Positions 49,440-58,933 of a stretch of DNA of 64,000 nt are shown here, one piece after another. Numbering within the stretch: the stretch's first letter is position 1; every line of letters starts with the position of its first letter. The notes beneath the pieces are model-generated. The model had not been told where the DNA came from, did no database searches, and saw only the letters and a list, made by a program, of their open reading frames with translations. The position numbers and the translations under genes are program-made. The stretch lies in NCBI GenBank assembly GCA_964589935.1, contig CAZPVD010000001.1:558001-622000 (forward strand), written 5' to 3'. The DNA comes from VHCN01 sp964589935. Lineage in GTDB: Bacteria; Verrucomicrobiota; Verrucomicrobiia; Limisphaerales; VHCN01.

Positions 49440-51962
49440 ATGACTCCTCCATCGGCATACCGTCCCGGCCGCGAGATCGCTCGCGGCGGAATGGGCGCGG
49501 TGCTCGATGCGCGCGACCAGAAGCTCGGCCGTTCCGTGGCCATGAAGGTCATGCTGCGCAGCGACGCCAAAGAGGAGGAGAAGCAACGCTTCCTGCAGGA
49601 AGCCCGCGTGCTCGGCCAGCTCGCGCACCCGAACATCGTGCCGGTGCATGACCTCGGCACGGACACGCAGGGGCGGCTCTTCTACACGATGAAGCTCGTG
49701 CAGGGCGTCACGCTTCAGGACATCCTCCAGAAGCTCAAGGACGGCGACGCGGACACGCTCGCGAAGTATCCGCTCAACCATCTGCTCACTGTCTTTCAGA
49801 AAGTGTGCGACGGTGTGGCATTTGCACATTCGCGCGGCATCATCCACCGCGACCTCAAGCCGGCGAACATCATGGTCGGCGAGTTCGGCGAAGTGCTCGT
49901 GATGGACTGGGGTTTGGCAAAAATTCTTCCCGGCAGTGTGGCTGCGGAACCAGCAGAGCCGCCCGCCATCAGTGCGGCTTCCGTCACGGTCGCGGCAGCG
50001 CCAACCGTGGCAATGGCGCGGGGAGCGACCACCCTGACCGGACCTGCTGAAGAACTGAGCACGTTGCGCGTGCCGCAGACGGGCGAATCGTCCGACATTT
50101 TTGTGGATGCTCCTCAAAAACCCGCCACGTCCCATCTCACCATGGAAGGCGACGTGCTCGGAACGCCGAATTACATGGCGCCAGAGCAGGCTGAGGGACG
50201 GACGGTGGATCTCGACGCGCGCGCGGACGTGTATGCGCTCGGTGCGATTCTTTACGCGCTGCTGACGCTGCGTCCGCCGGTGGACGGCGAGAGCATGACC
50301 GAAGTTCTCTCGAAGGTCTGCTCCGGCACGGTCGTCGCGCCGGTGACGCTCTCCGACCCGGAGAGCACGATACAGGTGAGACCGGGCAATTCCGCTGCGC
50401 TGAAGAAGTTGTTCATTCCTCTGAAGCACTGCCCCGATGGGCAGGTGCCGGAAGCGCTCTCCGCCGTGACGATGAAGGCGCTGCGTTTCGAACGCGAGCG
50501 GCGCTATCAGAGTGTGGCCGAGCTGGCGAAGGACATCGAGGCGTATCAAAACGGCTTCGCCACAACCGCCGAGGAAGCCAGCGCACTGACACTCGTGCGG
50601 CTGTTCATCAAGCGGAACAAGACCCTCGGTGTCGCCGCGCTTGTCGTGCTGGTGTTGAGCGCCGCGTTCACCGCAAAGGTCGTCTCCGAAGGCGGCCGAG
50701 CTGAGGCCGCGTTGCGCGACCTGCGCCGCACCGCGCCAATCATGGCGCGCGAAGCGGAACGACTGGTTCTGCACGAAGAATTCGACGAGGCGCTGCACAC
50801 GCTCGGCTCCGCGCTCTCGCTTGATCCGGGCAACGCTGAATACCTTCTCTCGCGAGGCCGCATCCTCATGGGCATGCAGCGTCTCGACGAGGCTGCCGAC
50901 ACCTTCCGCCAGCTTCTCATTCGGAGCACCAACGTCACATCCGCCGAGCAGAATCTTCGACTCTGCGAAAAAATTCTCCGTAACCATCCTACGGGCCAGC
51001 CCCTTAGCACCGAGAGCCGCATCGAGTTGGAGAATGCCTTGATAGAACAGGGCCGCATCCTCGAAGCCGTTCCGTTGAGCAAACTCCTCGGGCGCGAGAT
51101 GCAAACCGCCAGGGCCGCGATCACGAACCGGCTCAGTTCGCTCAATGCCGTTGCGGGTTTTTCGTGGGACCGGCTGGAGAAACAGGGAAACAACGCGTTC
51201 CGCCTGAACCTCGACGGCCTGCCCATCGTCACCGCGCCGCTGCTCGGCGACCTGCCCATCACGCATCTCTACGCCGAGGGATCCAAGCTCACGGATCTGC
51301 GCCCCTTGCACGGCAGCCGCCTGAAATGGCTCTTCCTCAACAACACACCCGTCCGCAGCCTCGAAGGACTTCAAGGACTCCAGCTCGATGAACTTCACTT
51401 GTTCCAGAGCGGCGTTACCAACCTCGGACCGCTACGCGGACTGCCTCTCAAGAGGCTGGCCGCCTGCGGAATCAAGATCACCGACGTCGCGCCGCTGACC
51501 GCCTGCCGCTCGATTGAGCACCTTGAAATCCACGCGACGCCTGTCGCTGATCTCTCACCATTGCGCGGATTGCCAATCAGAAACCTTCACCTCAACCTCA
51601 CGCGCGTCACAGACCTCACACCGCTTCAGGGTATGCCGCTCAACGAACTCGACATCAGCGACACGCCCGTCGCCGACATCGCTGCGTTGCGCTCGATGCC
51701 GTTGCAGCGTCTCAATCTTCACGGCTGCGGCGTCATCAGGGATTTCAGCCCTCTCACTGACTGCGCGCAACTGGAGGCTCTGCATCTGCCGAAGCGCAAC
51801 ACCGATTGGTCCCTGCTCCGTAATCTGCCGAAGCTCCAACGCCTCAGCGACGAGGACAAGGTCTTCACCTTCCAGAATCTCCCTTACGCGCAGACCTTCT
51901 GGCAGCTTCATGACGCGCGCCTCGGGATTACCAAGTCTTCCAAAACACCAGCACACCAATGA
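49440..51962 (+). CDS. Membrane Ser/Thr protein kinase with TPR-like and leucine-rich-repeat-like sensor region
   Basis: An 840-residue protein. Kinase domain about 8-380: IARGGMGAV (13-21), Lys36, HRDLKPANIM (near 136), DWGLAK (near 156; Trp replaces Phe of DFG), APEQAEG near 240. An ~80-residue Ala/Pro/Thr-rich insertion lies between the DWG and APE motifs. TM helix about 393-414. The exported part has TPR-like helices (about 440-500, EFDEALHTLGSALSLDPGNAEYLLSRGRILM). Then come LRR-like repeats (about 600-790) of the form L-x-x-L-x-[LI]-x-x-T-x-V-x-D-L-x-P-L-x-G-x-P-L. The start at ATG 49440 is divergent from the AAA+ gene with a 110-bp gap. Its stop overlaps an ATG (ATGA at 51959) that leads to the next, paralogous kinase. 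Confidence 0.9.
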   Translation: MTPPSAYRPGREIARGGMGAVLDARDQKLGRSVAMKVMLRSDAKEEEKQRFLQEARVLGQLAHPNIVPVHDLGTDTQGRLFYTMKLVQGVTLQDILQKLKDGDADTLAKYPLNHLLTVFQKVCDGVAFAHSRGIIHRDLKPANIMVGEFGEVLVMDWGLAKILPGSVAAEPAEPPAISAASVTVAAAPTVAMARGATTLTGPAEELSTLRVPQTGESSDIFVDAPQKPATSHLTMEGDVLGTPNYMAPEQAEGRTVDLDARADVYALGAILYALLTLRPPVDGESMTEVLSKVCSGTVVAPVTLSDPESTIQVRPGNSAALKKLFIPLKHCPDGQVPEALSAVTMKALRFERERRYQSVAELAKDIEAYQNGFATTAEEASALTLVRLFIKRNKTLGVAALVVLVLSAAFTAKVVSEGGRAEAALRDLRRTAPIMAREAERLVLHEEFDEALHTLGSALSLDPGNAEYLLSRGRILMGMQRLDEAADTFRQLLIRSTNVTSAEQNLRLCEKILRNHPTGQPLSTESRIELENALIEQGRILEAVPLSKLLGREMQTARAAITNRLSSLNAVAGFSWDRLEKQGNNAFRLNLDGLPIVTAPLLGDLPITHLYAEGSKLTDLRPLHGSRLKWLFLNNTPVRSLEGLQGLQLDELHLFQSGVTNLGPLRGLPLKRLAACGIKITDVAPLTACRSIEHLEIHATPVADLSPLRGLPIRNLHLNLTRVTDLTPLQGMPLNELDISDTPVADIAALRSMPLQRLNLHGCGVIRDFSPLTDCAQLEALHLPKRNTDWSLLRNLPKLQRLSDEDKVFTFQNLPYAQTFWQLHDARLGITKSSKTPAHQ

Positions 51963-51980
51963 TCTTCTTGCCTGAAACTC

Positions 51981-51986
51981 AAAAAA
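51981..51986 (+). other. A6 run at the 5' end of the second kinase: candidate frameshift or deletion site
   Basis: An ATG at 51959 overlaps the previous stop as ATGA, as elsewhere in this genome. Its frame runs eleven codons through the A6 run to TGA at 51992. A -1 shift at the A run, or one additional A, would join it to the kinase frame and give a full N-terminus with the ATP-binding loop. Confidence 0.6.
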
Positions 51987-51990
51987 CGTC

Positions 51991-54900
51991 CTGAACACGA
52001 AAGCCTCAACTTACGTTCCCAGCCGCGAGATTGCGCGCGGCGGCATGGGCGCGGTGCTCGACGCACGAGACAGCAAGTTCTCCCGGTCGGTCGCGATGAA
52101 AGTCATGCTCCGCGGCCGAGGCGCGAGCGATGAGGACAAACAGAGGTTTCTTCAAGAAGCGCGGGTGCTGGGCCAGCTTGCGCACCCGAACATTGTTCCC
52201 GTTCACGACGTAGGCGCAGACGAACAGGGCCGGCTATTCTACACGATGAAGTTGGTGCAGGGTGTCACGCTTCAAGACATCCTTCTGAAACTCAGGGAAG
52301 GCGACCGGGACACGCTTGCTAAATATCCGCTCAACCAACTGCTCACCATTTTTCAAAAAGTGTGCGACGGAGTCGCGTTCGCGCATTCACGCGGCATCAT
52401 CCACCGCGACCTCAAGCCCGCGAACATCATGGTTGGTGATTTCGGCGAAGTGCTCGTGATGGATTGGGGCCTTGCGAAAATTCTCCCCGACAGTCCGGCC
52501 GCGGGACAACCAGAGGTGGAATTTCCGATAAGCTTTGCACCCGCGTCTAGCGCCGACAAAGACGTCACCGTCGCCGTGCAACCCGGTGAAGTCGCGCCGC
52601 GCGGCGTGCCGGATGAAGTAACGCTCATCCAATCGGACGCCATCTCGGACAGCGCGCCCGTTGCTCCGTCGTCGTCGCATCTCACCATGGAAGGCACGGT
52701 GCTCGGCACGCCAAACTATATGTCACCGGAGCAGGCCGAGGGGCGCGTCAACGAACTTGATGCGCGGTCAGACGTATATTCTCTCGGCGCCATCCTTTAC
52801 GCCATTCTCACGCTCCGCCCGCCGGTCGAAGGCGAGAGCATCGAGGAGATTCTTGCAAAAGTTTGCTCCGGTTCGATCACCGCGCCCGCCACCCTTCACG
52901 CTGAGGCACCCACCGTCCGGCTTGTGCGCAACTCACCTGCAACAGTTGCCGTAAGGCCCTCGTCCGTCCCGCTCCTCCATTGCCCGGACGGACTCGTCCC
53001 CGTTGCGCTCTCAGCCGTCGTCATGAAGGCGCTCCGCCGTGAGCGCGCTCAACGATACGTCTCCGTCGCGGACCTCGCGAAGGACATCTGGGCGTATCTG
53101 AACGGTTTTGCCACGACCGCAGAGGAAGCTGGCGCGCTCACTCTCATCCGTCTCTTTATCCAGCGCCACAAAACGATCGCCGCCGCCGCCGCCATCCTCG
53201 TGCTCGTCACGATGGGCTTCATGGCCAAGGTCATCTCCAGCGAGAAGAAGGCGACGCGCAGTGCCGCTGCGGCGAAGGACAGCGCGGAATCGGCTCACCG
53301 CAGCATGCTCGCCGCACAGACGAACGAGGCGCGCGCCGTCGCCGCGGAAAAACAGGCCCTCGCCGATAAGGAGCTTGCCCGCCGCGCCCTCGCCCGCTCG
53401 CAGACCGCGCTGGCCGACGCCGCCTTGCGCGACCATGACGGCGTCGCGGCTCGCGCCGCCTTGCGCGCGGTGCCGGAAGACTTGCGCGACACGAGCTGGG
53501 GCTACCTGCTCGCTCGCTCGGACACGTCGCTGGCCACGCTCCGCTCCGTGAACTCCGGCGTTATCCATGGCGTCGCGGCACATCCGGTGCGGGCGGGTGT
53601 CTTCGCCATCGCGGGGCTGGACGACTACATTTCGCTCGTCGAGGCCACCACCGGCACGCGAATTCTCGAATTTCGCAGTGGCTTCGCTAATGCCCGCGGC
53701 GATCTCTACTCCCTGTCGTTCTCCGCAGACGGCGAGGAACTAGCCGTGGCCAACCGCAGTGTCGCGAAGATCGCCTTCTTCAGCACGCGCGATGGACGCA
53801 AACTGCGCGAGTGGGCCGTGCCTGCGCCGTTCGCCATCGAGTTCTGTCCGGCGGGTGGGCAGTTGCTCGTCACGCCGGCGGATCGCGCCGGGAACACCCA
53901 GCTTCGCCTGCACGATGCGGATAGCGGCACTGTGAAATGGGCCTACAACACGCGCTCGTCGTGGATCCGCGCAGCGTTTCATCCCACCGGCAAGTCCGTT
54001 GTGGTGGCCTTCGGGAATTCCAAGGTGCGCCTGCTGGACGCGCGCGACGGAAGCGAAATCCGCGCGCTGCCCGACAGCGGGCCATACGTGCATCACATCG
54101 CTGTCAGCCCGGACGGGGAGTTTGTGGCCTACGGCGACGAGCAGGGCGGCATCCGCTGCGCGCGTCTGAAGGACGGCCAACTCGCGCTCGACTTCCGCGC
54201 GGCCGGTTGCGCCATCCGCCAGATTCTTTTTACGCCGGACGATCGCCGTCTCGTCACGCTCACTTATCCGGACAACCGCTCTTACAACCACGTCCGCGTC
54301 TGGGATGCGCGCAGCGGCTATCTCTTGCAGGCCTTGCTCGGTGCGGATTCGTATCCGACGCTCGCCAGTGTCCATCCGGTCTCGGGCGAACTCGTCATTG
54401 CCGGGGACCAGTCAAAATCCTGGGACCTCGCGCAGCTCCAGCCGCAATGGATCATCAATTCCTCCGTGAACTCGCCGTGGGTGAGCTTCTGGGGCGACGA
54501 TGACACGATTCTCTTCCCCAGTGCCGCTGGCATGCCCCAAGTCGCGCAGCTTGGCGCAAGCGGCGCGCACACGACAGTGTGGCAGTCGGGCGCCTCGTCC
54601 CAGCGTCCGGTCGAGCACGTGAGTGCCGACGGCCGTGTCGCCATCGCCGGGAGCTTGATCGGGCTGGCAGACTTCTCCGTGCTCCAGCGGGACGGTGCTG
54701 GCGTCAAGCAAATCGCCCGCTGGAAACCCGCGGCCACTCCGCGCCTTGTGCGCTTGAATCCCGCCGGTGACCGCGTGTGGACCGGCGCGCAACTTCTGGA
54801 CGCCGCCACGGGCAAGGAATTGCAGGCGCTCTCGATGAAGTTGCGCGGCGGCGTGATTGACGGCCATTGGGTCCGCTCCAACCGTATCGTCGCCGCCTCG

Positions 54901-55917
54901 CTCGACAACACGCGCACCATTCTTGCTCTCGCCGACACGACCAGCGGCGAGACGTTTTGCACTGCTACCAACGACTCGCGCCTCTACGCTCTCGCTGTCG
55001 CACCCGGCGGGAAATTCATCGCCGAAGCGGGACAGGACAGGCTCGTCCGTTTGCGCGACCCCGAGACGCTCGCAGTGAGGCGCGAGTTCCGCGCACATGA
55101 CGGCAGCATCACCGCGCTGGCCTTCCATCCGCGTGAGCCCGTTCTCGCCACGGCGTCGGACGACCTCACGATGCGGCTCTGGAACTTCGAGACCGGCGCG
55201 CTTCTCGATGAGATTCGCGGGCCACAGGTCATTCCCATCAGCCTCGCATGGAGTCCCGGCGGGAAGCACCTCGCGAGCGCGGGCATTGACCGCGTCACCC
55301 GCGTCTGGGAACCGCGCTCATTCAACACCCACACAACGCCCGCGCCCACCGGCACGACGGGCGAATGGGAAAACCTCCTCGCGTTGCTCAAGCCCGATGA
55401 GATCGCTGCCAACGGCCAGGGCTGGGTCTTCGACAACGGCGCTCTCCGCAGCCCAGACCGCATGTATGCGACAGTGCCGTTGCCCGGCGAGTTCGCCAAC
55501 GCGAGCTATCAATTACAGCTCAAGTTCCGCCGCCTCACCCCCAAGGAGTCGCTCACCGTCTTCCTGCCGGTCGCGGGCCGGCAGACCGGCTTCATGCTCG
55601 ATGGCTACCCGAACAGCGGCTTCGTCTCAGGCCTGCACTACGTGGACGGCCAAGGTGGAAGCGGCCAGCCCAACGCCGTGAATAGCCTCCAGGTGAACGA
55701 CTCGGACATGCACCAGCTCGACGTCGTCGTCCGCACCGGCCCCGTGACCTGTAGCGTGGATGTGAAGCTCGACGAGCGCGCCTTCTTCCGCTGGACCGGC
55801 CTACCGACCGCGTTGAGTATGAACGGGCGCTTCTCGGGCCTCGCGCCCAACCAACTCGGCCTCGGCGCGCACAAGCCCGAGTGGGTGATTCAAGGAGTGC
55901 GCGTGAAGCGACTGTGA
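51991..55917 (+). CDS. Membrane Ser/Thr protein kinase with WD40-like sensor region; 5' end problematic
   Basis: Paralogue of the kinase upstream. Kinase core: SREIARGGMGAVLDARD, K in AMKVML, HRDLKPANIM, DWGLAK, SPEQAEG; ~80-residue insertion between DWG and SPE as in the paralogue. TM helix near the AAAAAILVLVTMGFMAKV segment, then an Ala/Lys/Glu-rich coiled coil, then about 10-12 WD40-like repeats (for example HDGSITALAFHPREPVLATASDDLTMRLWNFETGALL), and a C-terminal ~170-residue LamG/DUF1080-like beta-sandwich. The first ATG (52045) lies after the Gly-rich loop, so the real start must be earlier. CTG 51991 is shown as the earliest plausible in-frame start; ATG 51959 with a -1 shift at the A6 run is the alternative. 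Confidence 0.8.
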   Translation: MNTKASTYVPSREIARGGMGAVLDARDSKFSRSVAMKVMLRGRGASDEDKQRFLQEARVLGQLAHPNIVPVHDVGADEQGRLFYTMKLVQGVTLQDILLKLREGDRDTLAKYPLNQLLTIFQKVCDGVAFAHSRGIIHRDLKPANIMVGDFGEVLVMDWGLAKILPDSPAAGQPEVEFPISFAPASSADKDVTVAVQPGEVAPRGVPDEVTLIQSDAISDSAPVAPSSSHLTMEGTVLGTPNYMSPEQAEGRVNELDARSDVYSLGAILYAILTLRPPVEGESIEEILAKVCSGSITAPATLHAEAPTVRLVRNSPATVAVRPSSVPLLHCPDGLVPVALSAVVMKALRRERAQRYVSVADLAKDIWAYLNGFATTAEEAGALTLIRLFIQRHKTIAAAAAILVLVTMGFMAKVISSEKKATRSAAAAKDSAESAHRSMLAAQTNEARAVAAEKQALADKELARRALARSQTALADAALRDHDGVAARAALRAVPEDLRDTSWGYLLARSDTSLATLRSVNSGVIHGVAAHPVRAGVFAIAGLDDYISLVEATTGTRILEFRSGFANARGDLYSLSFSADGEELAVANRSVAKIAFFSTRDGRKLREWAVPAPFAIEFCPAGGQLLVTPADRAGNTQLRLHDADSGTVKWAYNTRSSWIRAAFHPTGKSVVVAFGNSKVRLLDARDGSEIRALPDSGPYVHHIAVSPDGEFVAYGDEQGGIRCARLKDGQLALDFRAAGCAIRQILFTPDDRRLVTLTYPDNRSYNHVRVWDARSGYLLQALLGADSYPTLASVHPVSGELVIAGDQSKSWDLAQLQPQWIINSSVNSPWVSFWGDDDTILFPSAAGMPQVAQLGASGAHTTVWQSGASSQRPVEHVSADGRVAIAGSLIGLADFSVLQRDGAGVKQIARWKPAATPRLVRLNPAGDRVWTGAQLLDAATGKELQALSMKLRGGVIDGHWVRSNRIVAASLDNTRTILALADTTSGETFCTATNDSRLYALAVAPGGKFIAEAGQDRLVRLRDPETLAVRREFRAHDGSITALAFHPREPVLATASDDLTMRLWNFETGALLDEIRGPQVIPISLAWSPGGKHLASAGIDRVTRVWEPRSFNTHTTPAPTGTTGEWENLLALLKPDEIAANGQGWVFDNGALRSPDRMYATVPLPGEFANASYQLQLKFRRLTPKESLTVFLPVAGRQTGFMLDGYPNSGFVSGLHYVDGQGGSGQPNAVNSLQVNDSDMHQLDVVVRTGPVTCSVDVKLDERAFFRWTGLPTALSMNGRFSGLAPNQLGLGAHKPEWVIQGVRVKRL

Positions 55918-55944
55918 ACAATCGCTGCCAAACCGACTCAGAGT

Positions 55945-57255
55945 TCAGATGAACTCGTTGATGAGGTTCTCCAAAAACTCTTGCCGTCCGCTTTCGTTGA
56001 CGGGTTCGCCGTTCTTCAGCGTGTAGGCTTCCAGCGACTTGAAGTTGGCACGGCCCCTTTCGATGTCTTTGCCGATGCCGCTGTCCCACGAGCGATAGCG
56101 GTTCTTGACGAAGTTCGCGAGGCGGCCGTCCGCGCGGATGGCGGCGGCGATTTTCAGGCCGCGCGCGAAGGCGTCCATGCCGCCGATGTGTGCGTGGAAA
56201 AGGTCAATCGGCTCGAAGCTCTCGCGGCGCACCTTGGCGTCGAAGTTCACACCGCCCGTCTTGAGGCCGCCATATTTCAGGATGCTCAACATGCACTGCG
56301 TGGTGAGATAAATGTCGGTCGGGAACTGGTCGGTGTCCCAACCGAGCATCAGGTCGCCGGTGTTCGCATCAATGGAACCGAGAGCGCCCGCGGCGCCGGC
56401 GACTTCGAGCTCGTGCTGCATCGTGTGGCCGGCGAGCGTGGCGTGGTTGGTCTCAAGGTTCAGCTTGAGGTGGTCAATGAGGTCGTATTCGCGGAGGAAG
56501 TTCAGGCAAGCCGCGGCATCGGAGTCGTATTGGTGCTTGGTGGGTTCCTTTGGCTTCGGCTCGATGTAGAACTGGCCTTTGAAGCCGATGGCTTTCTTGT
56601 GCGCGACGGCCATGTGCAGAAACTTCGCCAGATGCTCCAACTCGCGCTTCATGTCGGTGTTCCAGAGCGTCGAGTAACCTTCGCGCCCGCCCCAGAAGGT
56701 GTAGCCTTCGCCACCGAGTTCGTGCGTCACTTCGAGGGCTTTCTTCACCTGCGCGGCGGCGTAGGCGAAAACGTCGGCGTTGCAGCTCGTGGCCGCGCCG
56801 TGGCAGTAGCGCGGATGGACGAACAATTGCGCCGTGCCCCAGAGCAGCTTGATGCCGGTGCGCCGTTGCTCCTGCTTGAGAACCTTCGCGACGGCGTCGA
56901 GGGACTTGTTGGATTCGCGCAGCGTCTTGCCGTGCGGCGCGACATCGCGGTCGTGGAAAGCGTAGTAAGGCGCGCCGAGTTTCCCGACGAACTCGAAGAA
57001 GCAGCGCGCGCGGTGCTGCGCCTGCGCGACGGTGCCTTCGCCACATTCCCACGCGCGCTGTGCTGTCGGCCAGCCGAACATGTCCGCGCCGCCGCCGCGC
57101 ATCGTGTGCCAATACACGACGGAGAAGCGCAGATGCTCGCGCATGGCCTTGCCTTCGATCAGCTCGTCGGCGTCATACCACTTGTAGGCGAGCGGGTTTT
57201 TGGAGTGCGGGCCTTCGTATTGAATCTGGCCGATGTCGGGGAATGCAGCAGGCAT
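55945..57255 (-). CDS. xylA: Xylose isomerase
   Basis: A 436-residue class II D-xylose ketol-isomerase converting xylose to xylulose in the cytosol, normal length. Active-site and metal motifs are all present: FHDRDVAPHG (catalytic His and Asp), WGGREGY, EPKPKEPTKHQYD (metal Glu and catalytic Lys), NLETNHATLAGHTMQHE (metal residues), and SIDANTGDLMLGWDTDQFP (Asp pair). ATG 57255. It is downstream of a DUF1080 gene on the same strand (121-bp gap) and convergent with the kinase gene (27-bp gap). No xylulokinase or xylose transporter gene is in the window. Confidence 0.96.
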   Translation of the reverse strand: MPAAFPDIGQIQYEGPHSKNPLAYKWYDADELIEGKAMREHLRFSVVYWHTMRGGGADMFGWPTAQRAWECGEGTVAQAQHRARCFFEFVGKLGAPYYAFHDRDVAPHGKTLRESNKSLDAVAKVLKQEQRRTGIKLLWGTAQLFVHPRYCHGAATSCNADVFAYAAAQVKKALEVTHELGGEGYTFWGGREGYSTLWNTDMKRELEHLAKFLHMAVAHKKAIGFKGQFYIEPKPKEPTKHQYDSDAAACLNFLREYDLIDHLKLNLETNHATLAGHTMQHELEVAGAAGALGSIDANTGDLMLGWDTDQFPTDIYLTTQCMLSILKYGGLKTGGVNFDAKVRRESFEPIDLFHAHIGGMDAFARGLKIAAAIRADGRLANFVKNRYRSWDSGIGKDIERGRANFKSLEAYTLKNGEPVNESGRQEFLENLINEFI

Positions 57256-57376
57256 GGTCGGAGTTGGTTGGTTCAGGCGTTCAGTGACGTTCGCGCTTGC
57301 CGACTGTGCGGCGAGCGCGTGGAGTGCTAGCGAAAGCGTTCCGTCGGCGCAAGCGAAATGCCATCAGCACTGCGAG

Positions 57377-58750
57377 CTATTCCAGCTTCTTGATGCTGAT
57401 GTTGCGGAACTGCACCGGGTCGTTGTGGCCGGCGAAGCCGAAGAAGCCGCTCGGCCTGTCCTTGCCGGGATGCGGGTGCTTCGCCATGAACATGTCCTCG
57501 GTGATCTTGCTCACGTCCGCCTTGGTGATGGGCGTGCCGTTGAGTTCGACGAGGATGTTCGGACCTTTCACGGTGACTTCGTAGAAGTTCCATTCGCCGA
57601 CGGGATGCTGGTAGCCACGGTGCGCCGCGACCATGCCATAGACGGAGCCGCAGTATTGGCGCGCGTCGAGCTTCGCGTAACCGGGCGCGGTGTCGTCGAG
57701 CACCTGCACCTCGCACATGCCGACGTAAGCGGTGTCGCCCTGACCCGGATAGCGGATGGCGAGGCCGTTGTTGCCGCCGGGCGGCAGCTTGAACTCGACA
57801 CGTGCAACGAAGTCACTCAGTTCTGTGTTCCAATACGGCGTGCCGCCTTTTTTGGCCTGCCACAACATCGCGCCGTCCTCGACCTTCACCATGTCCACCG
57901 CGCCGTTGCCGTTGTTCACGGCCCAGCCGTCCAAGTCCTTGCCGTTGAAAATGGACTTGAAGCCTTCCGTGTTGTGGCTCAACAAAATCTTGTTCGCCTC
58001 GTCGCTGCCGATTTCGCGGATGAACACGTTGCGCCAGCGGATCTCTCCGCCGTGCGTCTGCAACTGGATCGGCCCCTTCGCGGGCACGGGCGTCTTGCGA
58101 TCGTAATAGTTTTCGAGGATCGCGTGATCCACGACGAGTTTCTCGTTGAGCCACACGCTCACGCGCGAGCCGACCATCAGCACGCGGAAATGATTCCACT
58201 CGCCGAAGGGCTTGTCCGCAAGCACGGCGGGATCCTTGCCGGGCGCGCCGGGCGAATTATTCCAAAGGCCGCCGGAGCCTTTGTCCGAGCCGAGTTTGAA
58301 CTTCGCCTTTTCCGTGTAATCCCAAATCTGCACTTGCGGGCAGCCGCGCAGATACAGGCCCGAGTCCGCGAGCGGCACGGTCTTGTAATCCACGAGCAGC
58401 TCGAAGTCGCCGTAATCCTTCTCCGTCGAGGCGTAATCGCCGAAGCCGTCGTTGACCAGTTCGCCGTTCTCGACATACCAGTGCGGCTTGCCGGTTTTCT
58501 CGCTCACGACGAACATCGTTTTCGTCCACTTCTCGATCTGCGCCTTGCGGTCCTCCTCGGACATCGCGAGCAGCTTGCGGTGATCGAACGTCGTGCCGCC
58601 GCGCCAGCCGGCGAGGTCCTTGCCGTTGAAGAGCGGCGTGAAGCCGGCGGGCGGCTGGCTCAGTTGAGCGCGCGCCGCCGGTGCGGCGATGACGAGCGCG
58701 GTGAGGACGAGAGTGAACAGTGAGCGAAGCGGCGTGCGGATGTGTTTCAT
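57377..58750 (-). CDS. Exported tandem DUF1080 protein (3-keto-disaccharide hydrolase-like)
   Basis: A 457-residue protein. The signal peptide (MKHIRTPLRSLFTLVLTALV..ARA-Q) precedes two DUF1080/LamG-like jelly-roll domains. The first (about 35-245) contains GFTPLFNGKDLAGWRG, ELLVDYK, DSGLYLRG and GEWNHFRVLMVGSRVSVWLN. The second (about 258-457) contains FKSIFNGKDLDGWAV, FVARVEFKLPPGGNNGLAIRYPG, GEWNFYEVTVKG and GFFGFAGHNDPVQFRNISIKKLE. Some DUF1080 proteins hydrolyse 3-keto-glycosides; many are unassigned. ATG 58750 is used, as the upstream in-frame part lacks signal-peptide character. It lies upstream of xylA, which suggests exported glycan processing feeding xylose use. Confidence 0.88.
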   Translation of the reverse strand: MKHIRTPLRSLFTLVLTALVIAAPAARAQLSQPPAGFTPLFNGKDLAGWRGGTTFDHRKLLAMSEEDRKAQIEKWTKTMFVVSEKTGKPHWYVENGELVNDGFGDYASTEKDYGDFELLVDYKTVPLADSGLYLRGCPQVQIWDYTEKAKFKLGSDKGSGGLWNNSPGAPGKDPAVLADKPFGEWNHFRVLMVGSRVSVWLNEKLVVDHAILENYYDRKTPVPAKGPIQLQTHGGEIRWRNVFIREIGSDEANKILLSHNTEGFKSIFNGKDLDGWAVNNGNGAVDMVKVEDGAMLWQAKKGGTPYWNTELSDFVARVEFKLPPGGNNGLAIRYPGQGDTAYVGMCEVQVLDDTAPGYAKLDARQYCGSVYGMVAAHRGYQHPVGEWNFYEVTVKGPNILVELNGTPITKADVSKITEDMFMAKHPHPGKDRPSGFFGFAGHNDPVQFRNISIKKLE

Positions 58751-58933
58751 GTGAGTCGCCCTTGTAGCTGGTTCGACGCGGCGGGTCAACCGCCGTGTCA
58801 GCTCGCGGGTCTTTGCTCGGACGCTTTTAACCGAAGTTCATTCAAACAACTGCCCTGCGCCAATCTGCTCGACAGCGCGTTGAAGGCGATCTACTTTGTT
58901 CGCCAGAATGCAAATCGAGGTTCGTTGATTCCG

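Noticed and set aside
51981..51987. Classic programmed -1 slippery heptamer A AAA AAC
   Set aside because: The heptamer is present, but in the frame of ATG 51959 the codons are CAA AAA ACG, so it is not in the canonical X XXY YYZ phase, and no downstream stem-loop was evident. It is kept only as an A-run slippage candidate.
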